From: Clostridia bacterium
Lineage (GTDB): Bacteria; Bacillota; Clostridia; Christensenellales; UBA1242
Assembly: GCA_900753315.1 (NCBI GenBank)
Contig: CAADYP010000018.1
Coordinates: 1 to 64,000 of the forward strand
Reading direction: 5' to 3'
DNA: 64,000 nt
Within the stretch, counting starts at the first letter, position 1, and every line of letters begins with the position of its first letter. The notes under the pieces were generated by a model. That model did no database searches and had not been told where the DNA came from. It saw only the letters and a program-made list of their open reading frames with translations. The translations under genes were made by a program, and so were the position numbers. Below, in pieces: positions 1 to 9,722 of the stretch.

Positions 1-3000
1 ACTCTTTCCATACAAAGTGACTGTGTCAGTAACCTTGTATGTCTTTGTAGATGTGTTGCTCCCTGTGAAGGTAGCATTTTTGATTTCTGAAATTGTTTCA
101 GAATCAGAATAAAGTTTGTATGTGATTGTATAGTTGTTTACACTCCATTGAGCATAAAGCTTTGTGTCATCATTCGCTGTAGCCCAGTTGTTTACCAAAA
201 CACCACTTGCATTGATGATTTGAGTTCCAGCAGTAGCTGCTGAATACCAGCCGTTGAAAGTTCTGCCATTCCAAAGAGCCTTTGGAGCAATCTTTTCGCT
301 AGCACTTATGCTTGCATAAATGTTTTTAGAAGCGTATTCAACATAGATTGAGCTGTCTGTCAATGAAGGAGTGAATTGGCTACCACCATTCAAATCCAAA
401 GTTACTTTATATCTATTTGCCTTCCAAATAGCATACAAAGTTGTATCTCCAACTGTTGTGTATGTGTAAGTTGTGTTTGCAACTTTATAATTACCAGCAA
501 GAGATGTGGTGCTTGTTGACCAACCTTGGAAAGTATAACCAGTTCTTGCAAAAGTATCTTTTACTTTGGTTGTAAAGCTTTGGTTGTAAGTAACACTTTG
601 AGTTTGGTCGGCACCAGTTCCACCATTTGCTTTGTAAGTAATTGTGTAAGGATTGTTTGTCCACCATGCTTTAAGTGTTGCATCTTTATAAATGTCATAA
701 TACAAGTCACTTGATGTAACACCACTTTCTCCCATGCTATATTGTTCATCAACTCCACCCCCGCTTGTTCCATCTCCATGGTAGCCGTTGAATGTATAAC
801 CAGCTCTTGTTGGAAGAGTTATGCTTGTAAGGGCTGTTGTGCATGTGCTATTTGTATAGAATTTATTAACATTATAAACATAATAGAATGTTGTTGTTCC
901 TGCCGTTCCACCATTTGGATCCAATGTAATTTTTACAATATTATTTTTCCAAACAGCATACAAAGTTGTTGCTGCCGCAATATCCCAATTTTTTGCAACA
1001 GTAAATGTTCCGTTTGAATATGTGATGTAGCTTGCATTTGCTGTTGTGTTTGAATTGCTATCAGCAACTTGTTTGTTTGTATATCCCAAGAATGTAAAAC
1101 CATTTCTTGTAGGCACAGAGAAAGTATACGCAGTTGTTCCTGTGTTTGTTGTGTAATAATTTTTGCTTGCATATTGTGCATATGCTTTTGCAGGAGCTGT
1201 TGAGTAAGAACCAACATTAGCATTGAATGTCACTTCATATCTCAAAACCGACCAATTTTCTGTCAAAGTAACATCGCCATATCTACCTGTAAGTGATGCA
1301 CCTGCAGCAATTGTTCCTGTCCAGTTTCCGATTTTAGCACCATTTGCTGTTTGTGATGGAGTATATCCAGCAAAACTATAACCAGTTCTTGTTGGAGTTT
1401 TTACCACTCCTGTGCTTGTAATATTATAAGATTGAGTTGTTGTCTTTCCAGCATAATCAACATAGGTGATTGTATACCCAATAGGATTTGACCAAACAGC
1501 ATAAATTTCTTGTTTGGCAGAAGAACTTTGAAGTACAGTCTCACTTGTTATATTTGCTGTTGATGCACCTTTTGTATCAGCCCAACCCAAGAACGAATAA
1601 CCATCTCTTGTAAGCGTAGGCAATACGCCATAAGTATCTCCATAATACAAATCTTTTTGAGCCAAAGCTGGAGCAGTCCCGGCCACCCAAGAACCAAGAC
1701 TTTCAATATCCAAACTGTCGTCAGTAACACCTGAAAAAGCTTGAATTCTAAATGCATTGTTAGACCATTTAGCATACAATGTAACACTGCCTGCATATTG
1801 CCAGTTTGAAGATGCATCAGTGTATCCGCTTTGAGAAGCGACCAAAGCACCATCAGTGTTGATGATTGGGTTTCCAGTGTTTGCTTCTGCTGTCCAACCT
1901 GTAAATGTATGCAAATCCCAAATTGCTGCATTTACAGCGACTTCGCCAGAAAGCACACCATTTGTATTTGTTGAATAAATCTTGTTGTTATCATAGTAAA
2001 CATAGTATGTCTTTGTAGCCACACTACCACCATTTGCATCAAGAGTAATTGTATAAGAATTTACCTTCCAATAAGCATATAAAGTTGTATCTCCAACTGT
2101 TGTATATGTGTAAGCATGGTTTGCAGATTGATAATCACCTGCAAGAGAAGATGCACTCGTTGACCACCCTTGGAAAGTATAACCAGTTCTTTCAAATGTA
2201 TCCTTTGCTTTGGTTGTAAAGCTTTGGTTGTAAGTAACACTTTGCGTTTTGTCGCTACCACTACCACCATTAGCTTTGTAAGTGATTATGTATGGATTGT
2301 TTATCCATTTTGCATACAACATTCTGCCTTTATTTTCTTTGTAAGACGCACCACATGCATAGTCTGTTCCACTTCCGTTTGCCTCAGTGTTCCACCCACT
2401 AAATGTATATCCGGTTCTAGAAATTGTTGTTGAAGCTTCAGAACCATTTTGTACCATGGTGTAGAGAGTTAAAGCCGCACCATTATAAAATCTTACTTGT
2501 GGGGTATTTATCAAAGAACTAGCCGGATTTATAGACCCACCATTGGCATTATAGCGAACACTATATGCATCATAAATATAAACACTAAACTCAACATTCG
2601 ACTTTGCATCCCAAGACTTACTGGTTGTTGTGCCTATGCCACCTGGAGCATCTAACCAGTTGATTGCAAAATTATTATAGCTATCAGTTTGTCCACTGAC
2701 ACTTGCAAGCAAAAGACAATTGGTTCCATAGGTAGCTGTAAATTCAGCAGCAGCTCCAACTACAACATTTGAAACGCTTGTTACTCCAGACCCTCCAGCA
2801 GACATTGTTGGTATACTACTTCCAGTTTTAATACCTCTATAAGCAACATACTTAATCTTTGCAGTATATGTATTGATTTTCCATACAGCATACAAAGTTG
2901 CATCTGAGTTCGCAGAATAAGTATCTCCATTTTCATAAGCGATCGTAGATGAAGAACTAGATGTTGACCAGCCTTGGAATGTATGTCCAGTCTTAACAAA

Positions 3001-6000
3001 GCCATTTGCAGACAAATTCACATTTGTTCCATGTGCTTTATATGTTGCCCCAGTCGAACCACTGCTTGCACCATTTCCATTATAAGAAATAGTGTAGCGT
3101 TGACATACATAAATATCAATTGTTTTGTTTGCATTTGGTGTCCAGCTATATGTAATTGAATTTACAGATGAACCAACACCTGCAGCAGCATCTGCTTTGA
3201 TATAATAATACTTTCCAGTTGCAGCATTTACTGAAATAGTCACAGTTTGTGCCACAGTTGTGTATATATGTTTAACTGTTGCACTTGCAGTCCCACCGGT
3301 AACAAATGTCACAGGAGAACCAGCAATAGTATTTCCAGTTGCAGCCACAGCCATTGTGACAGCATTACTACCCTTAAAATCTTTATATCTAACTGTCAAA
3401 GTGTATGTATTGATATTCCATTTTGCAAACAATGTCAAATTTGCATTTGTCTTATATACATCACCATCTTCATAAGGAGTTCCAGAGCCGTCACCACTTG
3501 TGTTCCAGCCGCTAGGCGTATATCCAGTTCTTGCCAAATTGTTTGTAGCAACTGTGTAGTTTGTTCCATGGATCTTATATCCAGTAGCTGGCACAGTTCC
3601 CCCTGTGTAGCTGTTACCATTATAGGTAATAGTATATCTTTGATATATATATACATCTATAGTAGTGTCTGAAGTTGGTGTCCAACTATAAGTAAAACTA
3701 TTTACACTGCTTGCTGTTGTAGGAGCCGTTCCAACACTAATATAGTAATTGTAACTTGTGTTAGCTCTTGCAAGTTTAACAGATTGAGCTACTGTTGTAT
3801 AAGCATGCTTAACAGTAGTTGTAGATCCGCTTGCAATAACATCAGTAGTTCCAACTGTGCAGTTATCTGCCGTTACATTCAAGCCTGTAGCATTAGTAAC
3901 AGTGGCATTGTGATATTTTACAATCAATGTCATTGTGTTTACAGACCATCTAGCATAAACGGTTGTTGCAGATGTTGAGGCCCATGCAGAAGCCAATGTT
4001 CCGTCAGTTTTGATAACCAGACTTCCATCGCCGCTTGCACTGCTATACCAACCAAGGAATGTGTGTCCAGCTCTGTCCTTAACTTGTGTAGCTGCTGTAT
4101 TGCTGTCAGTAATAGTAGAATTTTTGAAGATGGTTGTAGATCCATATCTAGCATAAACTGGAGATGTTGTCCCAGCCTTCAAGCTACCACCATTAGTAGT
4201 AGCATCCAAAGTAATTGCATATTTGTTTCCAAGCCATTTTGCTGTCAGTGTAACATTTCCACTTGTTGCCAAGTTTTTTACGCTTGTATCAGTTGAATTT
4301 ATAGGAAGAGCATTATTGTTTGTTACTGTTCCAGAACCACTATTTGTCCAACCATTGAATGTATAACCAGTTCTAGCAAGAGTAGCAGTAAATCTTCCTG
4401 TTTGATTGTAAGTTGCAGTCATTTTGGAGTTTGCGGTTGTTATTGACAAACCTGAAGAATTTGAATGAACAGCCAAACTTGAAATTGTTCCACCATCACC
4501 AGCCAAAGTAATTGTATATGAATTTGTTGTCCATTTTGCATAAATAGTTGTATTAGATGCCCATTTTGTATTTGTAGCAGTAATTTTCCCCGTAGAGTCA
4601 ATAACCTGGGTTCCAGAACCAGCTTTACCAGTATAATATCCACCAAATGTATAGCCAGTATATGTTGGTTTTGAAATTGTTGCAATAGTTGTTGTGCAGG
4701 CATTTGTTGTATAGAAACCAGTTGCATACTTTTCATAAATAGTAGCAGTTCCAGTGCTTGTTATGTCTGTGCCAGTTGCAGTTGAAGATGTTGCATAATA
4801 TTTGCTATCCAATGTGATTGTATAAATGTTCGCAGACCATTGAGCCGTTACTGTAATATTTCCATATGTATTTGCAGCTATAGTAAGAGTTGTTCCAGAA
4901 GCTGTTGCAGACCCATGATTTCCAGTTACTGACCAACCCGTAAATGAATATCCTGTTCTTGTTGGTGTTGTAAGAGTAAAGTTTTGTGTCTCTGCTTTTG
5001 TTTTATAACTTGTCGGACTTACTGCTCCACCCGAACCGTTATTATTTTCCACAGTAATTGAATAAGAATTTCCACTCCACACTGCATACAAAGTTGTAGT
5101 TACGGCCTTATCCCAGTTTTTAGCAACTGTGAATGCAGAACCACTATATGTTATATAGTTGGCAGTTGTTGCAGTTGAACTGTCGGCATATCCCTTAAAT
5201 GTATATCCAGCTCTCGTTGGTGCAACAAATGTATATGCCGTTGAACCAGTCTCTGTTGTGTAATAATTTTTACTATCATAAAGCGCCCATGCTGTTGATG
5301 GAGTGCTTGAATAAGTTCCACCATTTGCATTAAATGTCACAGAGTATCTGTTTGCAGTCCATTTTGCATAAATAGTAGTATTAGATGCCCATTTTGTATT
5401 TGCGGCAGTAATTTTTCCAGTAGCATCAATAACTTGATCACCAGTCCCTGCCTTGCCAGTGTAATATCCACCAAATGTATATCCAGTATATGTTGGCTTT
5501 GTAATTGTTGCAATAGTTGTTGTACATGCGCTTGTTGTATAGAAACCTGTTGCATACTTTTCATAAATAGCAGCAGTTCCGGCACTTGTTACGGCTGTTC
5601 CTGTTGTAGTTGAAGATGTAGCATAATATTTACTATCCAATGTAATTGTATATGTGTTTGCAGTCCATTTTGCATATAAAGTTGTTGCAGTTGTTATATT
5701 GGTTGGTTTGTTAGAATTAAATACGCCATTTGAATTTATAATTTGTGTCCCAGTCCCAGCCTTGCCAGTGTAAAATCCACCAAATGTATATCCTGTCATT
5801 GTTGGCTTTGTTATGCTTGTTATCTTTGTAGCGCCATCAATCTTCCAAGGAGAGGTTGATTCATTTACATTTTTATACCAGCCAGTATCATAGTAAGCAT
5901 AAACAGTAGAAGGGTTGGCCGCAGTTGTTGCAGTAGTAGCTACCGAAGTACTTGAAGAAGAAGTATATCTATTTGAGTCCAAAGTCACTTTATAAATTTC

Positions 6001-7068
6001 GTTTTCCCAAACCGCATACAAATCACCATTCTTTGATACAGTCACTTCATAAGAGCCTTCCCCATCATTACTTGTTGCCCATTTTTGGCGTTTGCCCACT
6101 TGGCTGAAGTGCACACCAGTAAGAGAATTAAGTATTGCAGAATCAGAAGCATATGTCCTGATTGATTGATTTCCATTGTGCATCCTAATTCTGCGAGTAG
6201 AATTTGCACTATCATTCCACAATGTCTCCAAATAAGCCAAAGGTTTTGGAGTCGCAGCATTTGTTGTTGCCGTGTCGATGTTTTCAACATAGAAACCCCA
6301 TTTATTTTCAAAATCCCAAGAACCAGACCAAATTGGAGCAGATGTGGTTGTTTCATAATAATTTGTAGATGATGTCCAGAAGTCAACATCATAAAGCGAA
6401 TAAGGATAACTATAGCCAGTGCTACTTGTTATTGTAGAGTTAGTTGCTTGTTTACCGGCACCATTGACAGTTGTTTCAAGACTTGTAGAGAAAGCTCTAG
6501 TTCCCCACAAATTTTCAATATTTACAGTAAGTCCTGAAGTTGAAGCTGAAGTTGACACATAACTATAATTCCCCGTAGAAGAAGCAGTATCGTATACCCA
6601 GCAATCTCTATAGTTTATTGTTGCACCCGTTAAATATTGGACAGAAATGAGAGCGCCATAGCCAGACTTCTCAAAAATACAATTTGAAAAAGTCATTTCC
6701 CCAGAGTAAGTAGCACTACCAAAAAAAAGACATTTTTCAAAATAACAGTCTCTGAAAGTAATGTTATAAGAAATATCTGACGAGAATGTAACATTGGCTG
6801 TAAAATAGCAATTATCAAAAATTGTATCTCCCGTAACCGTATATGACGATGTATATGTTTGACCTGTCAATGTCGTCACTGCTTGTGCAGATATTTCTTT
6901 GTCTTCGCCATTTTCATTTGACGAATCATCATCAACACTTTCAGCCACTGAAGTTTGGCTTGATGGAAAATCATCAGACCTCGACAAAAGTCCAATTCCC
7001 AAAACTGTGGAAAGCATAATCATGCCAGCCATTATGTAAAATCCTAATTTGCGTTTTAATCTATCCAT
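1..7068 (-). CDS. Giant InlB/Listeria-Bacteroides-repeat surface protein (C-terminus outside window)
   Basis: One frame stays open from an ATG at 7068 (preceded by AGGAG) to the left edge, giving at least 2356 residues with no stop in the window. Residues 1-32 are a basic stretch and a hydrophobic segment, so a signal peptide or anchor. Residues about 45-330 are Ser/Thr/Asn-rich with recurring C-x-F rungs that suggest a beta-helix-like fold. From about residue 330 on there are some 18 copies of an InlB B-repeat-like unit with cores such as GYTFGGYYTG, GYTFQGWSTS and LYAVW. This family is known in secreted or wall-attached proteins that bind host or other cell surfaces; adhesion is inference. 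The sorting signal, if any, lies beyond the window. Several repeat blocks are near-duplicates at DNA level. Confidence 0.85.
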   Translation of the reverse strand, partial: MDRLKRKLGFYIMAGMIMLSTVLGIGLLSRSDDFPSSQTSVAESVDDDSSNENGEDKEISAQAVTTLTGQTYTSSYTVTGDTIFDNCYFTANVTFSSDISYNITFRDCYFEKCLFFGSATYSGEMTFSNCIFEKSGYGALISVQYLTGATINYRDCWVYDTASSTGNYSYVSTSASTSGLTVNIENLWGTRAFSTSLETTVNGAGKQATNSTITSSTGYSYPYSLYDVDFWTSSTNYYETTTSAPIWSGSWDFENKWGFYVENIDTATTNAATPKPLAYLETLWNDSANSTRRIRMHNGNQSIRTYASDSAILNSLTGVHFSQVGKRQKWATSNDGEGSYEVTVSKNGDLYAVWENEIYKVTLDSNRYTSSSSTSVATTATTAANPSTVYAYYDTGWYKNVNESTSPWKIDGATKITSITKPTMTGYTFGGFYTGKAGTGTQIINSNGVFNSNKPTNITTATTLYAKWTANTYTITLDSKYYATSSTTTGTAVTSAGTAAIYEKYATGFYTTSACTTTIATITKPTYTGYTFGGYYTGKAGTGDQVIDATGKITAANTKWASNTTIYAKWTANRYSVTFNANGGTYSSTPSTAWALYDSKNYYTTETGSTAYTFVAPTRAGYTFKGYADSSTATTANYITYSGSAFTVAKNWDKAVTTTLYAVWSGNSYSITVENNNGSGGAVSPTSYKTKAETQNFTLTTPTRTGYSFTGWSVTGNHGSATASGTTLTIAANTYGNITVTAQWSANIYTITLDSKYYATSSTATGTDITSTGTATIYEKYATGFYTTNACTTTIATISKPTYTGYTFGGYYTGKAGSGTQVIDSTGKITATNTKWASNTTIYAKWTTNSYTITLAGDGGTISSLAVHSNSSGLSITTANSKMTATYNQTGRFTATLARTGYTFNGWTNSGSGTVTNNNALPINSTDTSVKNLATSGNVTLTAKWLGNKYAITLDATTNGGSLKAGTTSPVYARYGSTTIFKNSTITDSNTAATQVKDRAGHTFLGWYSSASGDGSLVIKTDGTLASAWASTSATTVYARWSVNTMTLIVKYHNATVTNATGLNVTADNCTVGTTDVIASGSTTTVKHAYTTVAQSVKLARANTSYNYYISVGTAPTTASSVNSFTYSWTPTSDTTIDVYIYQRYTITYNGNSYTGGTVPATGYKIHGTNYTVATNNLARTGYTPSGWNTSGDGSGTPYEDGDVYKTNANLTLFAKWNINTYTLTVRYKDFKGSNAVTMAVAATGNTIAGSPVTFVTGGTASATVKHIYTTVAQTVTISVNAATGKYYYIKADAAAGVGSSVNSITYSWTPNANKTIDIYVCQRYTISYNGNGASSGSTGATYKAHGTNVNLSANGFVKTGHTFQGWSTSSSSSTIAYENGDTYSANSDATLYAVWKINTYTAKIKYVAYRGIKTGSSIPTMSAGGSGVTSVSNVVVGAAAEFTATYGTNCLLLASVSGQTDSYNNFAINWLDAPGGIGTTTSKSWDAKSNVEFSVYIYDAYSVRYNANGGSINPASSLINTPQVRFYNGAALTLYTMVQNGSEASTTISRTGYTFSGWNTEANGSGTDYACGASYKENKGRMLYAKWINNPYIITYKANGGSGSDKTQSVTYNQSFTTKAKDTFERTGYTFQGWSTSASSLAGDYQSANHAYTYTTVGDTTLYAYWKVNSYTITLDANGGSVATKTYYVYYDNNKIYSTNTNGVLSGEVAVNAAIWDLHTFTGWTAEANTGNPIINTDGALVASQSGYTDASSNWQYAGSVTLYAKWSNNAFRIQAFSGVTDDSLDIESLGSWVAGTAPALAQKDLYYGDTYGVLPTLTRDGYSFLGWADTKGASTANITSETVLQSSSAKQEIYAVWSNPIGYTITYVDYAGKTTTQSYNITSTGVVKTPTRTGYSFAGYTPSQTANGAKIGNWTGTIAAGASLTGRYGDVTLTENWSVLRYEVTFNANVGSYSTAPAKAYAQYASKNYYTTNTGTTAYTFSVPTRNGFTFLGYTNKQVADSNSNTTANASYITYSNGTFTVAKNWDIAAATTLYAVWKNNIVKITLDPNGGTAGTTTFYYVYNVNKFYTNSTCTTALTSITLPTRAGYTFNGYHGDGTSGGGVDEQYSMGESGVTSSDLYYDIYKDATLKAWWTNNPYTITYKANGGTGADQTQSVTYNQSFTTKVKDTFARTGYTFQGWSTSTTSLAGNYKVANTTYTYTTVGDTTLYAIWKANRYKVTLDLNGGSQFTPSLTDSSIYVEYASKNIYASISASEKIAPKALWNGRTFNGWYSAATAGTQIINASGVLVNNWATANDDTKLYAQWSVNNYTITYKLYSDSETISEIKNATFTGSNTSTKTYKVTDTVTLYGKS
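4530..4840 (-). repeat. Copy A of about 300-bp internal duplication in the InlB-repeat gene
   Basis: This block and the one at 5360-5670 are the same length, in the same frame and differ at scattered, mostly third-position or conservative sites. Both encode a repeat core containing TGYTFGGYYTGKAG followed by a linker with TTIYAKW. They are a recent intragenic duplication. Confidence 0.7.
5360..5670 (-). repeat. Copy B of about 300-bp internal duplication in the InlB-repeat gene
   Basis: Partner of 4530-4840. Two other long near-identical pairs occur in the same gene: about 400-655 with 2055-2315 (core RTGYTFQGWSTS plus SVTYNQSFTTK), and about 945-1235 with 5075-5345 (core TLYAVW plus NYYTT). 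The gene has grown by repeated segmental duplication. Confidence 0.65.
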
Positions 7069-7656
7069 TTTTTCACTCCTTAGTTTTCTTTTGGATATAA
7101 ATTGCAATTTCCTTTAAGACGCCAAAAGTCTCTCAAACATTTACTTTTTTCATTTGAGAGAACACAAGACCGATTGAATTTCTGTAAGGAATAAGTGTCG
7201 CAGGTTTTTGCAATTTTTTCTTACGCAATTATTATATTATAATAAACAAAAAAAGTCAATTTAATTCTCAAGAAAAGGACTATTTTTAAAGAATTTTTAA
7301 AACGGCTAAAAATCATGCACAAAAGTCATTTTTGTTAGAAAAATAAAGCAATGTAGGAATTTGAAAAAATACACTATTTTTCACTTTTTTCATGCTTTTT
7401 AAGAGTATTTTTGTGCATTTTTAATAAAAACAAAACTTTTTGATAAAAATAAGACCAAAAATCAGTAAAAATTGCATTTTTTTCTTCAATTTTTATAAAA
7501 ATCAATAATTTTCTGCTTATTTTTTAAGAATTTTCTGTAAATTTTATGCATTTTTGGCAAAAATGGTTTCAAAACTGACTTTTTAATAGTTAATTCACAA
7601 AAAACCAGTAAATCCATAAATTGATTATGAAGGAGTATTTTTTTTAAAATAAGGTT
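7069..7656. other. AT-rich divergent intergenic region
   Basis: About 590 bp between the divergent surface-protein gene and the ZIP transporter. It is very AT-rich with many A/T runs. The only clear structure is a 9-bp perfect inverted repeat (TCTCTCAAA / TTTGAGAGA) at 7129-7161, which lies about 60 bp upstream of the surface-protein start and would be in its 5' leader. I see no ORF or known riboswitch motif. Confidence 0.5.
7129..7161 (-). promoter_or_regulatory. Inverted repeat in leader of the surface-protein gene
   Basis: TCTCTCAAA pairs with TTTGAGAGA across a 15-nt loop. There is no U-run after it on the minus strand, so it is more likely an operator or mRNA-stabilising hairpin than a terminator. 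The function is unknown. Confidence 0.35.
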
Positions 7657-8421
7657 ATGAATCAAACTCTCACAATCATTTTAGGTTTCACACTACCCTG
7701 TTTAATGACTACATTAGGGTCAGCATTGGTGTTTTTCTTTAAAAAAGAGTCCAAAATCATGAATATGCTTACAATTGGACTCGCTTCGGGCATAATGCTG
7801 TCTGCCTCATTTTGGTCATTACTCAACCCAGCACTTGAAAATGCAGAAACATCATGGAAGAATTTAAGTTTTTTGCCAGTAGGAATAGGGTTCGTTTTTG
7901 GCGGTGTTTTTATGCTAATTTTGGATTGCATAAGCAAAAAATGTTTCAAAATTGGTAAAAATACAGGCAAAAATCGTGCATTTAAGCTTTTTTCAGCAAT
8001 AACAATACACAATATTCCAGAAGGACTGTCTGTAGGTTTCACAATAGGGACGGCGGTTGCAACACAATCAGCCCCACTTCCAGCTTTTATGTTTGCCCTT
8101 GGAATAGCCATTCAAAACTTTCCAGAAGGGCTCGCAACCTCTCTTCCAATATATAAATCCATTCAAAACAAGAAAAAAGCATTTTGGCTTGGCACTTTAA
8201 GTGGAGTTGTTGAGCCGATTTTTGCAACTGCAGGCTTTTTTCTTGCATCATCTATCAAAAGTTTACTTCCATGGCTATTATCTTTCTCCGCCGGAGCAAT
8301 GATTTACGTCATAATAGAAGAGCTTATACCAGAAATTCATAGCGAAGAGAAACATACCACTGGAATCTGCGCATTTATTATTGGTTTTGTTATTATGATG
8401 CTTTTGGATATTTGTCTTTAA
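7657..8421 (+). CDS. ZIP-family metal transporter
   Basis: The 254-aa protein has about eight hydrophobic segments and the two ZIP signature helices: HNIPEGLSVG at about residue 128 and QNFPEGLATS at about residue 153, whose His/Asn/Glu residues form the metal path in this family. The family (ZupT/ZIP) moves zinc, iron or manganese into the cytoplasm; the substrate cannot be read from sequence. The length is normal for bacterial ZIPs. A basic loop (KKCFKIGKNTGKNRAFK) separates helices 3 and 4 in place of the usual His-rich loop. The gene stands alone. Confidence 0.85.
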   Translation: MNQTLTIILGFTLPCLMTTLGSALVFFFKKESKIMNMLTIGLASGIMLSASFWSLLNPALENAETSWKNLSFLPVGIGFVFGGVFMLILDCISKKCFKIGKNTGKNRAFKLFSAITIHNIPEGLSVGFTIGTAVATQSAPLPAFMFALGIAIQNFPEGLATSLPIYKSIQNKKKAFWLGTLSGVVEPIFATAGFFLASSIKSLLPWLLSFSAGAMIYVIIEELIPEIHSEEKHTTGICAFIIGFVIMMLLDICL

Positions 8422-8744
8422 TAAAAAAACAAAATAATTTATCAAAAAATTATTTAAAAAATACATTATGTTTAATTTTTTCGTAATTTTATAGTATTTT
8501 TTATACATTTCTATTTTTAATTTATTATTTTTTCATTTTAAAATTAATATAAAATATATCAAAAATCGTTTTCATCCATAAAACACGAGCAAATAAATGT
8601 TTTAAAAATTAACAATAAAAACAATTTAAAATATATTAAAAATATCTTTTTTGATATTAAAATGTTACAAAAATTGCATTACGCTATCAAAAAAACAAAA
8701 AAAGAAGTAAAATTAATTACTTCTTTTTATTTTATATTTTTTTA
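8422..8744. other. Very AT-rich intergenic region
   Basis: This is convergent space between the ZIP gene and dut. It is almost only A and T, with no credible ORF. Its one clear element is the perfect hairpin at 8699-8728, listed separately. Confidence 0.5.
8699..8728 (-). terminator. Intrinsic terminator of the nrdD-nrdG-dut operon
   Basis: AAAAAGAAGTAA pairs perfectly with TTACTTCTTTTT over a 6-nt loop, 17 bp past the dut stop. On the minus strand a long T-rich run follows. It could also stop transcripts from the plus strand. Confidence 0.85.
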
Positions 8745-9209
8745 TTATTTTTTAGGAACTGTCGAACCGAACCCACCTTTTCTAATTACAGTAGATTCAA
8801 CATCATCATCGGTAGTAAGAAATTTGAAAAAGAAAATTTGCCCAATCTTATCTCCAGCCTTTACTTCATATGGAGTTTTGTTTAAATTATGAAGCAAGAA
8901 GCCAATATTTCCGTCATTTGATTCATTGTCAGCATAATCACTTTCAATAATTCCTATACCATTTGCCAGGATAATACCTTTTTTGCCAAGCCCGCTTGTT
9001 GAAGCAAGAATATATCCTTCATCGTGATTGCAATATGCTTTAAAATTTGTGAACACAAGTTCTGTTGTTTCTGGAGCAATAGTAATATCTATTGGTGAAA
9101 AACAATCATAGCACACAGCATACTTTGTCGCCCTGTATGGCTTTTTCAAATCCTTTGGATTCACCCCGTATTTCATAAATTCTGGTTTTACAAGTTCAAA
9201 TTTTCTCAT
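8745..9209 (-). CDS. dut: dUTP diphosphatase-like protein
   Basis: The 154-aa protein shows the five dUTPase motifs in order: AVCYDCFSP (about 32-40), TSGLGKKG (about 71-78), GIGIIESDYADN (about 84-95), AGDKIGQIFF (about 118-127) and GGFGSTV (about 144-150). The family hydrolyses dUTP to dUMP and pyrophosphate, keeping uracil out of DNA and feeding dTMP synthesis. Motif 2 (usually RSS/RSG) is TSGLGKKG and a longer acidic insert follows motif 3, so substrate preference (dUTP versus dCTP deamination in the same fold) is slightly uncertain. It is the last gene of an operon with nrdD and nrdG, 15 bp after nrdG, which fits a role in nucleotide pools. Confidence 0.85.
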   Translation of the reverse strand: MRKFELVKPEFMKYGVNPKDLKKPYRATKYAVCYDCFSPIDITIAPETTELVFTNFKAYCNHDEGYILASTSGLGKKGIILANGIGIIESDYADNESNDGNIGFLLHNLNKTPYEVKAGDKIGQIFFFKFLTTDDDVESTVIRKGGFGSTVPKK

Positions 9210-9224
9210 TTTTCCAATCCCCTT

Positions 9225-9713
9225 TTAACAAATTGTTTCAACTTTTCCATCTTTTAACGATTTTTGCACATCAATAACTCTTTGATTTGAAGAACCTCTC
9301 CATTTCAATGTAGGATTATGAAGTTCGTCAACGTATTGCCCATCAACCAAAACATCAATATATTTTATAACTTCTTTTTCTTTCAAATTTTCAAACAAAA
9401 AGCCTGTCCACACCCAAATATTCTTCTCTGGATATGTTTTATTGAACATTTTTGCCAATTTAAGAGTCCCATCTATATTATGTGGATGCATTGGCTCTCC
9501 GCCTAAGATAGATAACCCTTCAATGTTTTTATTGTTACACAAGTCAATTATATGATTTACAGTTTCGTCCGTAAATTCTCTTCCACCAGAAAAGTCATGC
9601 GTTTCTGGATTAAAGCAATTTTTACAGTTAAACGAACACCCTTGCATGAAAATTGACACTCTTACACCAGGTCCGTCCGCTATATCCATTTTCCTTATCT
9701 TGTTGTATCTCAT
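9225..9713 (-). CDS. nrdG: Anaerobic ribonucleotide reductase activating enzyme (radical SAM)
   Basis: The 162-aa protein has the radical-SAM cluster motif CSFNCKNC with C26, C30 and C33, and the NrdG-type start in which GPGVRVSIFMQG precedes the cluster. The SAM-binding GGEP motif appears as LGGEPMHP at about residue 69. NrdG uses S-adenosylmethionine and a [4Fe-4S] cluster to install the glycyl radical on NrdD. It starts 9 bp after nrdD, with TAGGAG as ribosome site, so the two are cotranscribed. The length is typical. Confidence 0.95.
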   Translation of the reverse strand: MRYNKIRKMDIADGPGVRVSIFMQGCSFNCKNCFNPETHDFSGGREFTDETVNHIIDLCNNKNIEGLSILGGEPMHPHNIDGTLKLAKMFNKTYPEKNIWVWTGFLFENLKEKEVIKYIDVLVDGQYVDELHNPTLKWRGSSNQRVIDVQKSLKDGKVETIC

Positions 9714-9722
9714 AGAAAACTC

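Noticed and set aside
3247..3672. Cys-rich 141-aa plus-strand ORF
   Set aside because: It is the antisense reading of the repeat gene; the apparent Cys-richness comes from complement of Thr/Ala codons. No ribosome site.
561..6392. Several minus-strand ORFs of 69-127 aa (for example 1548-1931, 6042-6392)
   Set aside because: All are in one alternative frame (offset by one base) under the giant surface-protein gene, have no ribosome sites, and show Leu/Gln/Met-rich composition typical of frame shadows.
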